Source: Haloparvum sedimenti
GTDB taxonomy: Archaea; Halobacteriota; Halobacteria; Halobacteriales; Haloferacaceae
Direction of reading: 5' to 3'
Assembly: GCF_001462205.1 (NCBI RefSeq)
Contig: NZ_LKIR01000142.1
Coordinates: forward strand, 69,966-115,592
Length of the DNA: 45,627 nucleotides
In this document: positions 1-11,138 of the stretch, piece after piece
Layout: the number at the start of each line of letters is the position of its first letter
Position numbering within the stretch: the first letter of the stretch is position 1
The notes under the pieces: model-generated
What the model was told of the DNA's origin: nothing
Seen by the model: the letters and a program-made list of their open reading frames with translations, nothing else
Databases searched by the model: none
Made by a program: the position numbers and the translations under genes

Positions 1-109
1 CGACGACGAAAAAGGTGGGGCTGAAAACCGGCTGCACGCACAGAAGGCGTTGCTGGTGGAACTGCTGGCGTAGCTGGTCGACGCGAACGTCGTCGCCCGC
101 GAGGTTCAC
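1..109 (-). CDS. N-terminal fragment of an unrecognised protein, cut by the window edge
   Basis: Reading the minus strand from a GTG at 109-107 gives an open frame of 36 codons to the window edge, with G or C at about five sixths of third positions. A clear TATA-like stretch (TTATAAATTTT, plus coordinates 123-133) lies about 20 bp before the GTG, which fits a leaderless transcript. I do not recognise the visible peptide, which begins MNLAGDDVRV. The plus strand over the same bases also has an open frame ending at 73, but it has poorer third-position bias, so the minus reading is preferred. Function cannot be assigned from so few residues. Confidence 0.4.
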   Translation of the reverse strand, partial: MNLAGDDVRVDQLRQQFHQQRLLCVQPVFSPTFFVV

Positions 110-305
110 AGTCCTCTGAAACAAAATTTATAACCCACAACCGAAGTGTGCCCATGCGGGCGACGGCATCCACCGCACGCTCCCCACGTTCGCCCGCTTT
201 CCCGCGCGACCGCCCGATGCTGGTCGGCTCGGCCGGTCGCGCGGGGCGTTCCACTTCCGCCGAGCCACCCGACCCCTTTTAGGCGATGGGGGAGTATCCA
301 CGCCC

Positions 306-2495
306 GTGTCAGAGTCGGCGCACCTGCGGTTCTTCCCGTACGAGGAGCCCTACCCGAACCAGCGCGAGGCGATGGACAGGGTCGCCAACGCGCTGGACCG
401 GGGACAGGACGTGCTGTTCGAGGGCGCGCCCGGGACGGGGAAGACGCTCTCAGCGCTCGTGCCCGCCTTAGAGCACGCCCGCGAGCACGACCGGACGGTC
501 GTCATCACGACGAACGTCCACCAGCAGATGCGCCAGTTCGTCGAGGACGCCCGCGCGATCACCCGCACGGAACCGATCCGCGCGGTCGTCTTCAAGGGGA
601 AGTCGTCGATGTGCCACATCGGCGTGGACTATCAGGAGTGCCAGACCCTCCGGGACGCGACGCGGTCCGTCGTGGAGACGGAGGGCGACAGGCGGGAGCT
701 GGAGCAGCGCCAGCGCGAGCTGCTCGCGGAGAGCCGCGAAGGGGACGCCTCGGCCGCGGAGGCCCGCGAGGCGGTGATGGAGGAGCTCGACGACATCGAG
801 GAGGAACTCGACGAAATGGACGACGCGACCGTCTGCGAGCGCTACTACAACAACCTCACGCGGGACACCGACGCGTTCTTCGAGTGGCTGTTCGACGACG
901 TGCGGACGCCCGACGACGTGTACGACTACGCCGAGGAGCGGGAGCTGTGCGGCTACGAGCTGCTGAAGGAGGGGATGGAGGGCGTCGACCTCGTGGTCTG
1001 TAACTACCACCACCTGCTGGACCCGAACATCCGCGAGCAGTTCTTCCGCTGGATCGACCGCGATCCCGCCGAGATAATCACCGTCTTCGACGAGGCGCAC
1101 AACGTCGAGGACGCCGCCCGCGACCACGCGAGCCGCGAGCTCACTGAGCAGACGCTCGACGCCGCGTTAGAGGAGCTCGCGGAGGCGGACGACTCGCGGG
1201 CGGACGCCGCCGAGAACGTGATCCGCGCCTTCCGGGACGCGCTGGCTGAGACCTACGACGAGAGCCTCGGCTTCGGCGCCCGGGAGGCGGTCGGCGACGA
1301 CTGGGAGGACGTGACGGTCGCCAACGAGGACCGCCGCGACGACCTCACGCTGGCGTTCCTCGACCGCTACGAGGGGCGCGGCATCGACACCGAGACCGAG
1401 CTCGCGGTCCAGCTCGGCGGCGCGCTCGACGAGGAGTACGAGCGGCGATACCGGGACGGCGAGACGGAGAGCCGCAAGGAGTGCCGGGTCCTACAGGCCG
1501 CGCGGTTCATCGAGGCGTGGATGGACGAGGGCGCGGAGCTGGGACAGTACCCCGTCGTCTCGGTGCGGCGCGACGCCGGCACCGACGAGGTGTACGGCCG
1601 CGCGGAGCTGTACACCTGCATCCCGCGGGCGGTCACCAGCGAGCTGTTCGACGAGGTGGCGGCGTCGGTGCTGATGAGCGCGACGCTGCGGCCCTTCGAC
1701 GTGACCCGCGAGGTGCTCGGCGTCGAGAACGCGGCGGAGCTGGCCTACGAGATGGCCTACCCGGAGGCGAACCGGCGGACGTTCGCGGTGGACACGCCGC
1801 CGCTTTTCGCCTCCGAGCGCGACGACGAGGAGACTCAGCAGAAGGTCGCGGACACCCTCCGCGACGCGGTCCGGTTCACGCCGGGGAACACGCTGGTCTT
1901 CTTCCCCTCCTACGCGGAGGCCGAGCGGTACGACGACCTCCTCGGCGGTGCCGGGAGCCTCGCGGATGCCGACTTGGGGACGCGCTATCTCGACGGCCCG
2001 GGCGTCGATACCGAGGCGATCAGACGCAAGTTCGTCGACGCCGAGGACGCGACGCTTTTCACCTCGCTGTGGGGTACGCTCGCGGAGGGCGTCAGCTTCG
2101 ACGGCGACGACGCCCGGACGGTGGTGGTCGTCGGCGTCCCCTATCCGCACCTCTCCGACCGCATGGAGGCCGTCCAGGAGGCGTACGGCCGCGCGTTCTC
2201 GGACACCGGCCGGGCCCGCGACCCGGGATGGGCCTACGCGGTCGAGGTCCCGACGATCCGCAAGACCCGGCAGGCGGTCGGCCGCGTCATCCGAGGACCG
2301 GACGACTTCGGCGTGCGGATCCTCGCCGACCGCCGGTACACATCGGCGGACATGGGGAAGTACTCCGTCCGGGGGGCGTTCCCGCCGGAAGAGCGCGAGG
2401 AGCTTCTGGACCTCCCGCCCGAGAAGCTGAAGTTCGCGATGCTGAACTTCTACACCGACCACGACGCCTACCACGGGCCGCCGCCGGAGCCGTGA
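306..2495 (+). CDS. ATP-dependent DNA helicase of the XPD/Rad3 (DEAD_2) type
   Basis: This superfamily 2 helicase of 729 residues should unwind DNA 5' to 3', probably in repair. Walker A is GAPGTGKT at residues 40-47 and the Walker B box is DEAH at 262-265. A QAVGRVIRG motif VI lies near the C-terminus. Four cysteines (C103, C112, C177, C215) fall where XPD and DinG helicases bind a 4Fe-4S cluster. Between them is an acidic, predicted helical stretch (about 120-175). The start is a GTG at 306, with a TATA-like CCCTTTTA at 274-281, about 28 bp upstream, so the mRNA is probably leaderless. Haloarchaea usually have several such helicases and I cannot say which paralogue this is. The serB gene follows on the same strand after 80 bp. 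Confidence 0.92.
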   Translation: MSESAHLRFFPYEEPYPNQREAMDRVANALDRGQDVLFEGAPGTGKTLSALVPALEHAREHDRTVVITTNVHQQMRQFVEDARAITRTEPIRAVVFKGKSSMCHIGVDYQECQTLRDATRSVVETEGDRRELEQRQRELLAESREGDASAAEAREAVMEELDDIEEELDEMDDATVCERYYNNLTRDTDAFFEWLFDDVRTPDDVYDYAEERELCGYELLKEGMEGVDLVVCNYHHLLDPNIREQFFRWIDRDPAEIITVFDEAHNVEDAARDHASRELTEQTLDAALEELAEADDSRADAAENVIRAFRDALAETYDESLGFGAREAVGDDWEDVTVANEDRRDDLTLAFLDRYEGRGIDTETELAVQLGGALDEEYERRYRDGETESRKECRVLQAARFIEAWMDEGAELGQYPVVSVRRDAGTDEVYGRAELYTCIPRAVTSELFDEVAASVLMSATLRPFDVTREVLGVENAAELAYEMAYPEANRRTFAVDTPPLFASERDDEETQQKVADTLRDAVRFTPGNTLVFFPSYAEAERYDDLLGGAGSLADADLGTRYLDGPGVDTEAIRRKFVDAEDATLFTSLWGTLAEGVSFDGDDARTVVVVGVPYPHLSDRMEAVQEAYGRAFSDTGRARDPGWAYAVEVPTIRKTRQAVGRVIRGPDDFGVRILADRRYTSADMGKYSVRGAFPPEEREELLDLPPEKLKFAMLNFYTDHDAYHGPPPEP

Positions 2496-2575
2496 GGAAA
2501 GCGGAGCGTCGCGACCGACCGGCCCGATTCGCCCGAACCACCGCGGTTTAACCGGCCGCCCGCGAATCCCCGCGC

Positions 2576-3226
2576 ATGAAGCTGATCGCGTTCGACTTCG
2601 ACGGGACCCTCTCGGACTCGGAGATGACGGTCCTGCTCGCGGAGCGGGCCGGCGTGGCCGACGAGGTGGCCGACATCACCGAGCGGGCGATGAACGACGA
2701 GTTGAGCTACGCGGAGAGCCTCTACCGGCGCGCGGAACTGCTACAGGGGCTCTCCGCCGCGGACGTGGAGGCGGCGTTCGACGAGGTGCGGATCCGGCCG
2801 GGCGCGGCAGCCCTGATCGAGCGCCTGCAGGCGGAGGGTCACCACGTCGCGGTGCTCACGGGCGGCTTCGAACGCGGCGTCGCCGCGGCGCTCGAAAAGG
2901 AGGGCGTCGAGGTCGACACCATCGTCGCGAACCGGCTCCCGACGGACGCCGCTGGCGCGCTGACCGGCGAGGCGGACGGACCGCTCATCGAGGGGACGAA
3001 GGACGACGCGCTCGCGGACCTGGCCGACGAGGTGGGCGTGCCGCTGGCGTCGACGGTCGCGGTCGGCGACGGCGCCAACGACCTGCCGATGCTGGAGGTC
3101 GCCGGGCTGTCCGTCGGCTTCGCGCCGAAGCGGGCGGTGCGGCCCGTCTGTGACGCGGTCGTCGCCTCCATGTTCCGGCTTGGCAAGGTGTTCGAGGGGT
3201 ACCGAGTGCTTCCGAAGGAGGACTGA
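2576..3226 (+). CDS. serB: phosphoserine phosphatase (HAD superfamily)
   Basis: SerB dephosphorylates O-phosphoserine in the last step of serine synthesis. The 216-residue protein has HAD motif I at the N-terminus (DFDGTLSD, nucleophile D7 and acid D9), motif II TGG at 95-97, a motif III lysine near K142 and motif IV GDGAND at 164-169. The length fits a minimal SerB without the ACT-type N-terminal extension. The DNA before the start (CGGTTTAACC, about 25 bp upstream) looks like a leaderless promoter. Related HAD phosphatases use other small substrates, so substrate specificity is inferred from overall resemblance. Downstream is a 616-bp convergent gap filled by repeat copy A. Confidence 0.88.
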   Translation: MKLIAFDFDGTLSDSEMTVLLAERAGVADEVADITERAMNDELSYAESLYRRAELLQGLSAADVEAAFDEVRIRPGAAALIERLQAEGHHVAVLTGGFERGVAAALEKEGVEVDTIVANRLPTDAAGALTGEADGPLIEGTKDDALADLADEVGVPLASTVAVGDGANDLPMLEVAGLSVGFAPKRAVRPVCDAVVASMFRLGKVFEGYRVLPKED

Positions 3227-3292
3227 TTATACTCATGCGCCGACTTCTCGGTCGCGAGCGTCTCAGACGAGAAACTTCGGAGTCGTGACTGT

Positions 3293-3653
3293 CTGGACAG
3301 CACCGTCCAGAAAGCCCTAGCCGGCTCTTCCTACTACTGATTTGGGTCTGGTGGAGATCCTGCTGCTCTGGACAGCAACACCCAGAAAGCCCCAGCCGGC
3401 TCGACCGGCCGCGACACGCTCTGCGCTCCTCGCTCTCAGCACAACCCGCTGCGGTGCTTGAGGCGTCGGGGCCGGATCGAGCCGGCTGCCCCTTTCAGTC
3501 CCACCCCGTACCGCGACCGCACGGCAACCGCCCCCACCGCAACCGCTCCGCACAGCAGCCTCGTACCTCCCCAGCCTCGGCCGCGGACCGGCCGCGAAAC
3601 CGCAACGCAGGCGGCCGGCCCGCGACCTCCCTCGCGCGCGTTTCTCGCGCGCG
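3293..3653 (+). repeat. composite structured repeat element, copy A
   Basis: This fills most of the gap between serB and uvrA, which are convergent. In order it shows two degenerate copies of a CTGG...CCAG hairpin module (3293 and 3368, spacing 75 bp). Next is a long stem-loop H1 with arms 3394-3410 and 3470-3487. A C-rich linker follows, with the conserved block CCCCTTTCAGTCCCACCC near 3488. Stem H2 has arms 3583-3595 and 3611-3623 with one mismatch. Stem H3 is CGCGCGCG around a TTTCT loop (3633-3653). The same layout recurs as copy B near 22.5 kb. Short open frames exist on both strands but none looks like a gene. The rest of the gap (3654-3842) shows no further feature to me. Confidence 0.75.
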
Positions 3654-3842
3654 CCGACAGCACGGCACCGCTCCGCATCGGTCCCACACCGCACCGCTCC
3701 GGACGTTTTTCAGCGATCGGGCGCGACTCCCGCCGTGAGTGCAGTTCGATCGTCGCGTCCGCAGGCATCGCCTCGCGGGCCGTCGAGATGCGGGTTCTGT
3801 GGGGTTGGCTCGCGTTGGACTGACTCTCGGCGTGGAGCCCGA

Positions 3843-6845
<3,003 letters not shown>

Positions 6846-7008
6846 CTTGGAGCACACGTTGTCCGCGCGCGCGGGAATACCCGTCGGTTCCGGCGGTGAG
6901 TCCACCGCGTCTGCCCCGCGATCGGTGCGCGGACGACGCCGGAGACCGGTCTGACCGGGGGCCTCACGCCCGCTCGCGTCCGCCGAGCGTCAGACGCCGA
7001 CGGGGACG

Positions 7009-7018
7009 TTTTTTACGT
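7009..7018 (+). promoter_or_regulatory. TATA-like promoter element
   Basis: GTTTTTTACG lies about 27 bp before the ATG at 7041. In a GC-rich background this T-run fits the TATA position for a leaderless transcript. Confidence 0.5.
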
Positions 7019-7040
7019 TCGGACCGCGGACACCCTACAA

Positions 7041-8378
7041 ATGGGACTCAGGTGTCTGCTCGGGCACGACTTCGGCGAACCCGAACTCGAGCGCGAGCGC
7101 GAGGAGGAGGGCGACGAGGTCGTCATCACCGTCCGCGAGGTGAAGACCTGTGACCGCTGCGGCGAGCGGCAGGTCGTCAGCGAGAACAAGGAGGTCACCT
7201 CGATCGAACAGCTCGCCGACGCCGCCGACACGGCGGCCGACGCGCCCGCGGACGCGACCGACGCCGAGCCGGCCGAGCCGACCGTGTCGAGCGGGGACGA
7301 CGACCCCGCCGAGCCGGAGGCCGCCGTCGCCGAGGCCGAGGAGCCCGTCCAGCCGGACGAGCCGGGCGCCGAGCCCTCGGTGGAGCCGTCCCCCGCGGAT
7401 GCGGAAGTCGAGGACGAGGACGACGCCGTCTTCATCGACGAGGGGCCCGACGGGGCCGATGAGCCGGAGACCGTGGACGGACCCGCACCGGACCTGAGCG
7501 GCATCGAGAACGAGCCCGCGGACGCCGACGCGCCCGCCGGCGGAGCAAGCCGCGCGTCCGATCCCGAGACCGACTCGGCGCCCCGGAACGCGGACGAAGA
7601 AGACGCGGAGATCCTCGACGATAGTCCCGGTGGGCAGCGACAGGACCCCCACGTCGACGCCGAGCCGGACGCGGACGGCGCGACCGGCCACGGCGACTGG
7701 CCCGATGCCGGCCCGGGCGGGGACGCCGAGCGCGGCGACGAGGTCGACGCCGAAAGCGGCGACGAGGTCGACGCCGAGAGCGACGACGGCGTCATTCTCG
7801 ACGAGGAGCCCGACACCGACCCCGAGCGCGAGTACGGCGAATGGCCGGAGCCGGACGAGGAGGCCGAGGCGGCCGCCGACGAGCCCACCCCGTGGCCCGA
7901 ACACCGCGGCGACGACGAGGGGTACGACGCGACCGTCGACGAGGGCGAAAGCGAGGAGGCCGGCGTCAGCTTCGGCGGCGGGCTCACCCCCGAGGTGGAC
8001 GACGACGCGGTCGACGGCGAGGCGGTCGACGACGACGCGGAGTTTATCGAGAACGAGCCGGTGGAGGCGACGCCGGAGCCCGCTGCGGACCGAGAGCCGA
8101 CCGACGGACCGGGGGCGACCGACGCGGAGGCAACGACCGACGCGGACGCGGTGGACGACGCCGCCGCAACCGGCCCCGCGGACGGCGCGACGCCCGCGGC
8201 CGGTCGGGATTTCTCCGACACGGAGGGCGCCGAACTCACGACGACGATGAACGAGGCGGACACCGAGTACTACTGTCCGGAGTGCGGGATGAGCCGCCCG
8301 GCCGACGGGAACTCGATCCGCGCGGGCGACAGCTGTCCGGAGTGTAAGATCGGGTGGGTGGAGGAACGACCGCTGTGA
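7041..8378 (+). CDS. acidic protein with a zinc ribbon at each end (DUF7093-like)
   Basis: This 445-residue protein has an N-terminal module (MGLRCLLGHDFGEPELE) with a treble-clef-like pair of cysteines (CDRCGERQV, near residue 39). At the C-terminus is a classic zinc ribbon with CPECG and CPECK. About 350 residues between them are extremely rich in Asp, Glu and Ala, with repeated EVDAES units, and are predicted to be disordered. It looks like a protein that ties two small zinc domains together by a long acidic tether. I recall similar haloarchaeal proteins being annotated as DUF7093, but the function is unknown to me. It lies divergently from uvrA and has its own promoter. Confidence 0.75.
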   Translation: MGLRCLLGHDFGEPELEREREEEGDEVVITVREVKTCDRCGERQVVSENKEVTSIEQLADAADTAADAPADATDAEPAEPTVSSGDDDPAEPEAAVAEAEEPVQPDEPGAEPSVEPSPADAEVEDEDDAVFIDEGPDGADEPETVDGPAPDLSGIENEPADADAPAGGASRASDPETDSAPRNADEEDAEILDDSPGGQRQDPHVDAEPDADGATGHGDWPDAGPGGDAERGDEVDAESGDEVDAESDDGVILDEEPDTDPEREYGEWPEPDEEAEAAADEPTPWPEHRGDDEGYDATVDEGESEEAGVSFGGGLTPEVDDDAVDGEAVDDDAEFIENEPVEATPEPAADREPTDGPGATDAEATTDADAVDDAAATGPADGATPAAGRDFSDTEGAELTTTMNEADTEYYCPECGMSRPADGNSIRAGDSCPECKIGWVEERPL

Positions 8379-8460
8379 CGCGGCCCCCCTCGCCTGCCGC
8401 TCCCACCCGGCCGCCCCGCTGACGAAACAGGTTTACCGTCCCCTGCCGAACGCGTTGCCA

Positions 8461-8844
8461 ATGAAGGAGTACAAGATGCGACGCGGCGAGCATCTGGACG
8501 ACCGGATGCCCGACCTGAAAGCCTCCATCGAGGAGTACTTCGGCGAAGTGACCGGAACCGAGGAGACGAACGGCCAGGAGCTGTACGTCGTCGAGGACCC
8601 CGACAACCCCGTCTTCGAGCGCATCCTCGCGGGCGCCGCCGAGTACAGCGGCAAGAAGGACAAGCTGATGGTCCACTTCGAGGAGCGCGACGCCGAAGAC
8701 GTCATCGCCGAGGGCAACGCCGACGCCGCCGCCGACGCGGTCGACGCCAAGAACGACTTCCTGCTCGAAGCGACCGGCCGCGACGCCAAGTCCCGCCGCG
8801 ACTCCATGAAGCGCGCCGTCGAGGACGAAGCGCCGGATTACTAA
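8461..8844 (+). CDS. small conserved haloarchaeal protein, DUF5611-like
   Basis: The 127-residue soluble protein begins MKEYKMRRGEHLDDR and is acidic throughout, with no signal peptide or membrane segment. The ATG at 8461 is preferred to one two codons upstream because homologues start at MKEYK and because a TATA-like TTTACC lies about 25 bp before it. I recognise the N-terminus as that of a conserved haloarchaeal family (DUF5611, from memory) whose function is unknown. A T-tract follows the stop codon directly. Confidence 0.75.
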   Translation: MKEYKMRRGEHLDDRMPDLKASIEEYFGEVTGTEETNGQELYVVEDPDNPVFERILAGAAEYSGKKDKLMVHFEERDAEDVIAEGNADAAADAVDAKNDFLLEATGRDAKSRRDSMKRAVEDEAPDY

Positions 8845-8851
8845 CGACCGA

Positions 8852-8896
8852 CCTTTTTCTGCGTCGGGTCGCGGCGGCGCAGGCGCCGCCGCGACC
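8852..8896 (+). terminator. T-tract followed by a 14-bp perfect hairpin
   Basis: CTTTTTCT at 8852-8859 lies 8 bp after the stop codon and fits an archaeal T-tract terminator. It is followed by a perfect inverted repeat with arms 8867-8880 and 8883-8896 (GGTCGCGGCGGCGC and its complement). The gap to 9115 also holds GGGCGC-TTC-GCGCCC at 8943-8957 and nothing that looks like a gene. Confidence 0.45.
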
Positions 8897-9115
8897 GCTC
8901 CTTGAAAAATGTCGATCAAAAAGGGGCCGCGGTCGGCGCTGCGGGCGCTTCGCGCCCTCGCGCCGCCGCGGTTCCACAACCTCGACAGAAACAGCACCGC
9001 ACCAGCACCGCCACGGCACTGGGTCCGTAGTTACAGAAACCGCACGGCAGCGCGGTCGTGAGGGGAACGCCGCGAGCCACCACGGGGACGGAAAAGCCGA
9101 CTCGTGCGGCGGAAC

Positions 9116-10609
9116 TCAGAGCGCGTTTTCGAGCGCGCTCGCGACCGCCCGAGCCTTCTCGGCCAGTTCGGTCGGGACGTCGCCGGCCGCGACCGCGGCG
9201 TCGAGCTCGTCGTCGTCCACGCGCCGGACGGTGCCGTCGGCCGCCTTCACCACGTCGACGTGGAGGTCGACGTACCGGATCGCGTCCGGGAACGCCTCGA
9301 CCGGCGTACAAACGTTGACGTAGGTCCCCTTCGTGGCCCCCTCCGCGTCGCGGTAGACCGTCGGGTACCACCAGCGCCCCTCCTTGAACGAGGTGTGCGC
9401 CGTGTCGCCCGCCTCCCGGCGCGCGTCGAGCTCGTCGTAGCTCCCGCCGGGCGTCATCTCGCGGCGCACCGACACCGAACCGTCCGGCTCGACCTCCGTG
9501 ACGGTGCCCTCTCCGAGAACGATCCGGTGGCCCGCGGGCTTGCCGTGCTCGATGCGGACGGCGTCGCCCTCGTGGGGACCGAACTGCTCGGTCACCACGT
9601 CAAAGGGGAACGCCGCCTCGGGGTCCTCGCCCGGCATGGGTTCCGTCAGCGCCTCCGCGAAGTCGACGCCCGCGCGGGCGCTCGCGGAGCCGGCCTTGAT
9701 CCGATGGTGGCCGAGCATCGTGGGCGCGACCGCGCCGCGCTCGCGGTCGAGCGCGAACCGCGACTCGCGGCCGAACCAGACCCACGCGCCGGCCCGCGGC
9801 GCGACGAGACGACCCGGTTCGCCGACGGGGTCGTCGGTCGCGGCCTCCACCGCCTCCGCGCGGTCGACCGCGCTATCGAGCGCCTCCCGGAGCGCGTCCA
9901 TCCCGGCGTCGACCGCGGGGGCGTGCCAGACGATTCCCCAGTCGTCGGGCGGGTGGAGGTCCAGCAGGTCGGCCATGCCGGCGAGTTCGCGGCCCGCGGC
10001 CTCGTCGTACGACTCCACGCGCGTCCCGCCGCCGGGGACCAGCGAGGCGAGCTCGCCGACGACCCTGATCTCGGCGTCGAGCACCGGCCGGTCGTCGTCC
10101 CACGGCGCCGCCGTCTCGCGGACCTGCACGCGCACCGCGTCCCCGACCTCGACGCGGTCGTCGACGTTCCCGTAGGGGAGGTACCCCTCGACGGTCGCCC
10201 CCGAACCCTCGGCCCCGGGCGGCGACCCGAGGTCGACCACCGCGCCGCCGCCGAGCGTCTCCGTCACCTCGCCGTCGAAGACCGAGCCCGATGGCGCGGG
10301 GTCCGTCCACGCGAGCGCGTCGCGAGCGACCCCCCGAAGCCGGTCGGTGACCGCCTCGACCGCCGCCGAACCCCCGGCGACGCCGACGCCCTGTCTGTCG
10401 TCCGTCGTGACGACCTCGGCCGCGGGGGCACCGCCTTCCTGAACCCGGTCGGCGAGCGAGGAGTCGGCGAACCGTCGCCGGATCGGCGGCGAGGCGTCCG
10501 CCACGTCGTGGCCGGCGTCCGCCAGCAGCCGGGTGAGCGCCGTGGCGTAGATGCCGCGGACCCGGACCGGCGGCGTCCCGAGAGCACCCCCGTCCTCTTC
10601 CTCCGACAC
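9116..10609 (-). CDS. FAU-1 / RNase E/G-like protein with DUF402 domain
   Basis: This 497-residue protein resembles archaeal FAU-1, an RNA-binding protein related to the S1 domain of RNase E/G and implicated in rRNA maturation. An S1-like segment (GSVFDGEVTETLGG to YLPYGNVDDRVEVGD) lies in the first third. The C-terminal part (WWYPTVYRDAEG, YVNVCTPVEAFPD, YVDLHVDVVK) is a DUF402-type domain. I chose the GTG at 10609 (V-S-E-E-E-D) because the upstream gene stops at 10612, which leaves a 2-bp gap and suggests an operon. The frame upstream of this GTG runs through the neighbouring gene. The catalytic role is inferred from the family, not shown here. Confidence 0.82.
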   Translation of the reverse strand: MSEEEDGGALGTPPVRVRGIYATALTRLLADAGHDVADASPPIRRRFADSSLADRVQEGGAPAAEVVTTDDRQGVGVAGGSAAVEAVTDRLRGVARDALAWTDPAPSGSVFDGEVTETLGGGAVVDLGSPPGAEGSGATVEGYLPYGNVDDRVEVGDAVRVQVRETAAPWDDDRPVLDAEIRVVGELASLVPGGGTRVESYDEAAGRELAGMADLLDLHPPDDWGIVWHAPAVDAGMDALREALDSAVDRAEAVEAATDDPVGEPGRLVAPRAGAWVWFGRESRFALDRERGAVAPTMLGHHRIKAGSASARAGVDFAEALTEPMPGEDPEAAFPFDVVTEQFGPHEGDAVRIEHGKPAGHRIVLGEGTVTEVEPDGSVSVRREMTPGGSYDELDARREAGDTAHTSFKEGRWWYPTVYRDAEGATKGTYVNVCTPVEAFPDAIRYVDLHVDVVKAADGTVRRVDDDELDAAVAAGDVPTELAEKARAVASALENAL

Positions 10610-10611
10610 GG

Positions 10612-10986
10612 CTACAGGTCCTCCGGGTCGCGCGCGAAGCGCACGCGGTCGTGAACGGTCGGGCCCAGGGTCAACTCGACGACATCCTCGGAGAGCGTGC
10701 GGCCGTCCTCGACGTACGCGCCCCACGACCCGAACGAGACGTACCCGCGCAGGTCGCCGCCGTGCGTGTACAGGTCGACGGCGCAGTCGGGGTGTTCCTG
10801 CGGACCGTCCGGGCCGTGGGCCGTCTCGAGGTCCGAGTGGAGCGTCTCCGCGTCGGCGACGAACGACTCGATGGCCGCCGCATCCGCGGCCACGAGCTCG
10901 GCCGCGCGGTCGCTCGCGGCCCGGATCTCCTCGGTGTCGAGGCCGGCCTCCCGGAGCGCCTGCTGCGTGCGCGGGTCGAAGTGCAT
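10612..10986 (-). CDS. conserved haloarchaeal hypothetical protein upstream of FAU-1
   Basis: A 124-residue soluble acidic protein beginning MHFDPRTQQALREAGLD. The first half is predicted helical; the second half has alternating strand-like segments (DLRGYVSFGSWGAYVEDG, VELTLGPTVHDRVRF). It has no cysteines, signal or membrane segment. It ends 2 bp before the GTG of the FAU-1 gene, so the two are almost certainly co-transcribed, and a role in RNA processing or translation is possible by association only. I do not recognise a characterised domain. Confidence 0.75.
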   Translation of the reverse strand: MHFDPRTQQALREAGLDTEEIRAASDRAAELVAADAAAIESFVADAETLHSDLETAHGPDGPQEHPDCAVDLYTHGGDLRGYVSFGSWGAYVEDGRTLSEDVVELTLGPTVHDRVRFARDPEDL

Positions 10987-11138
10987 ACCTCGCCTACGGG
11001 CGAGGGGGTCTCAAGGCTCACGGTCGGGCGGCCCGTGCCGCGTCCGGCGCGGGGCCGACGAGCGCCCGTCGCTCGCCGCCCGGACTCGCGGCCCCCGCCG
11101 CCACCAGAGCTTAATTTGTGGCGGGCGACCGGTGATCC

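Noticed and set aside
2-73. C-terminal end of a plus-strand gene stopping at 73
   Set aside because: Its third-position bias is weaker than the minus-strand reading, which also has a well-placed TATA box.
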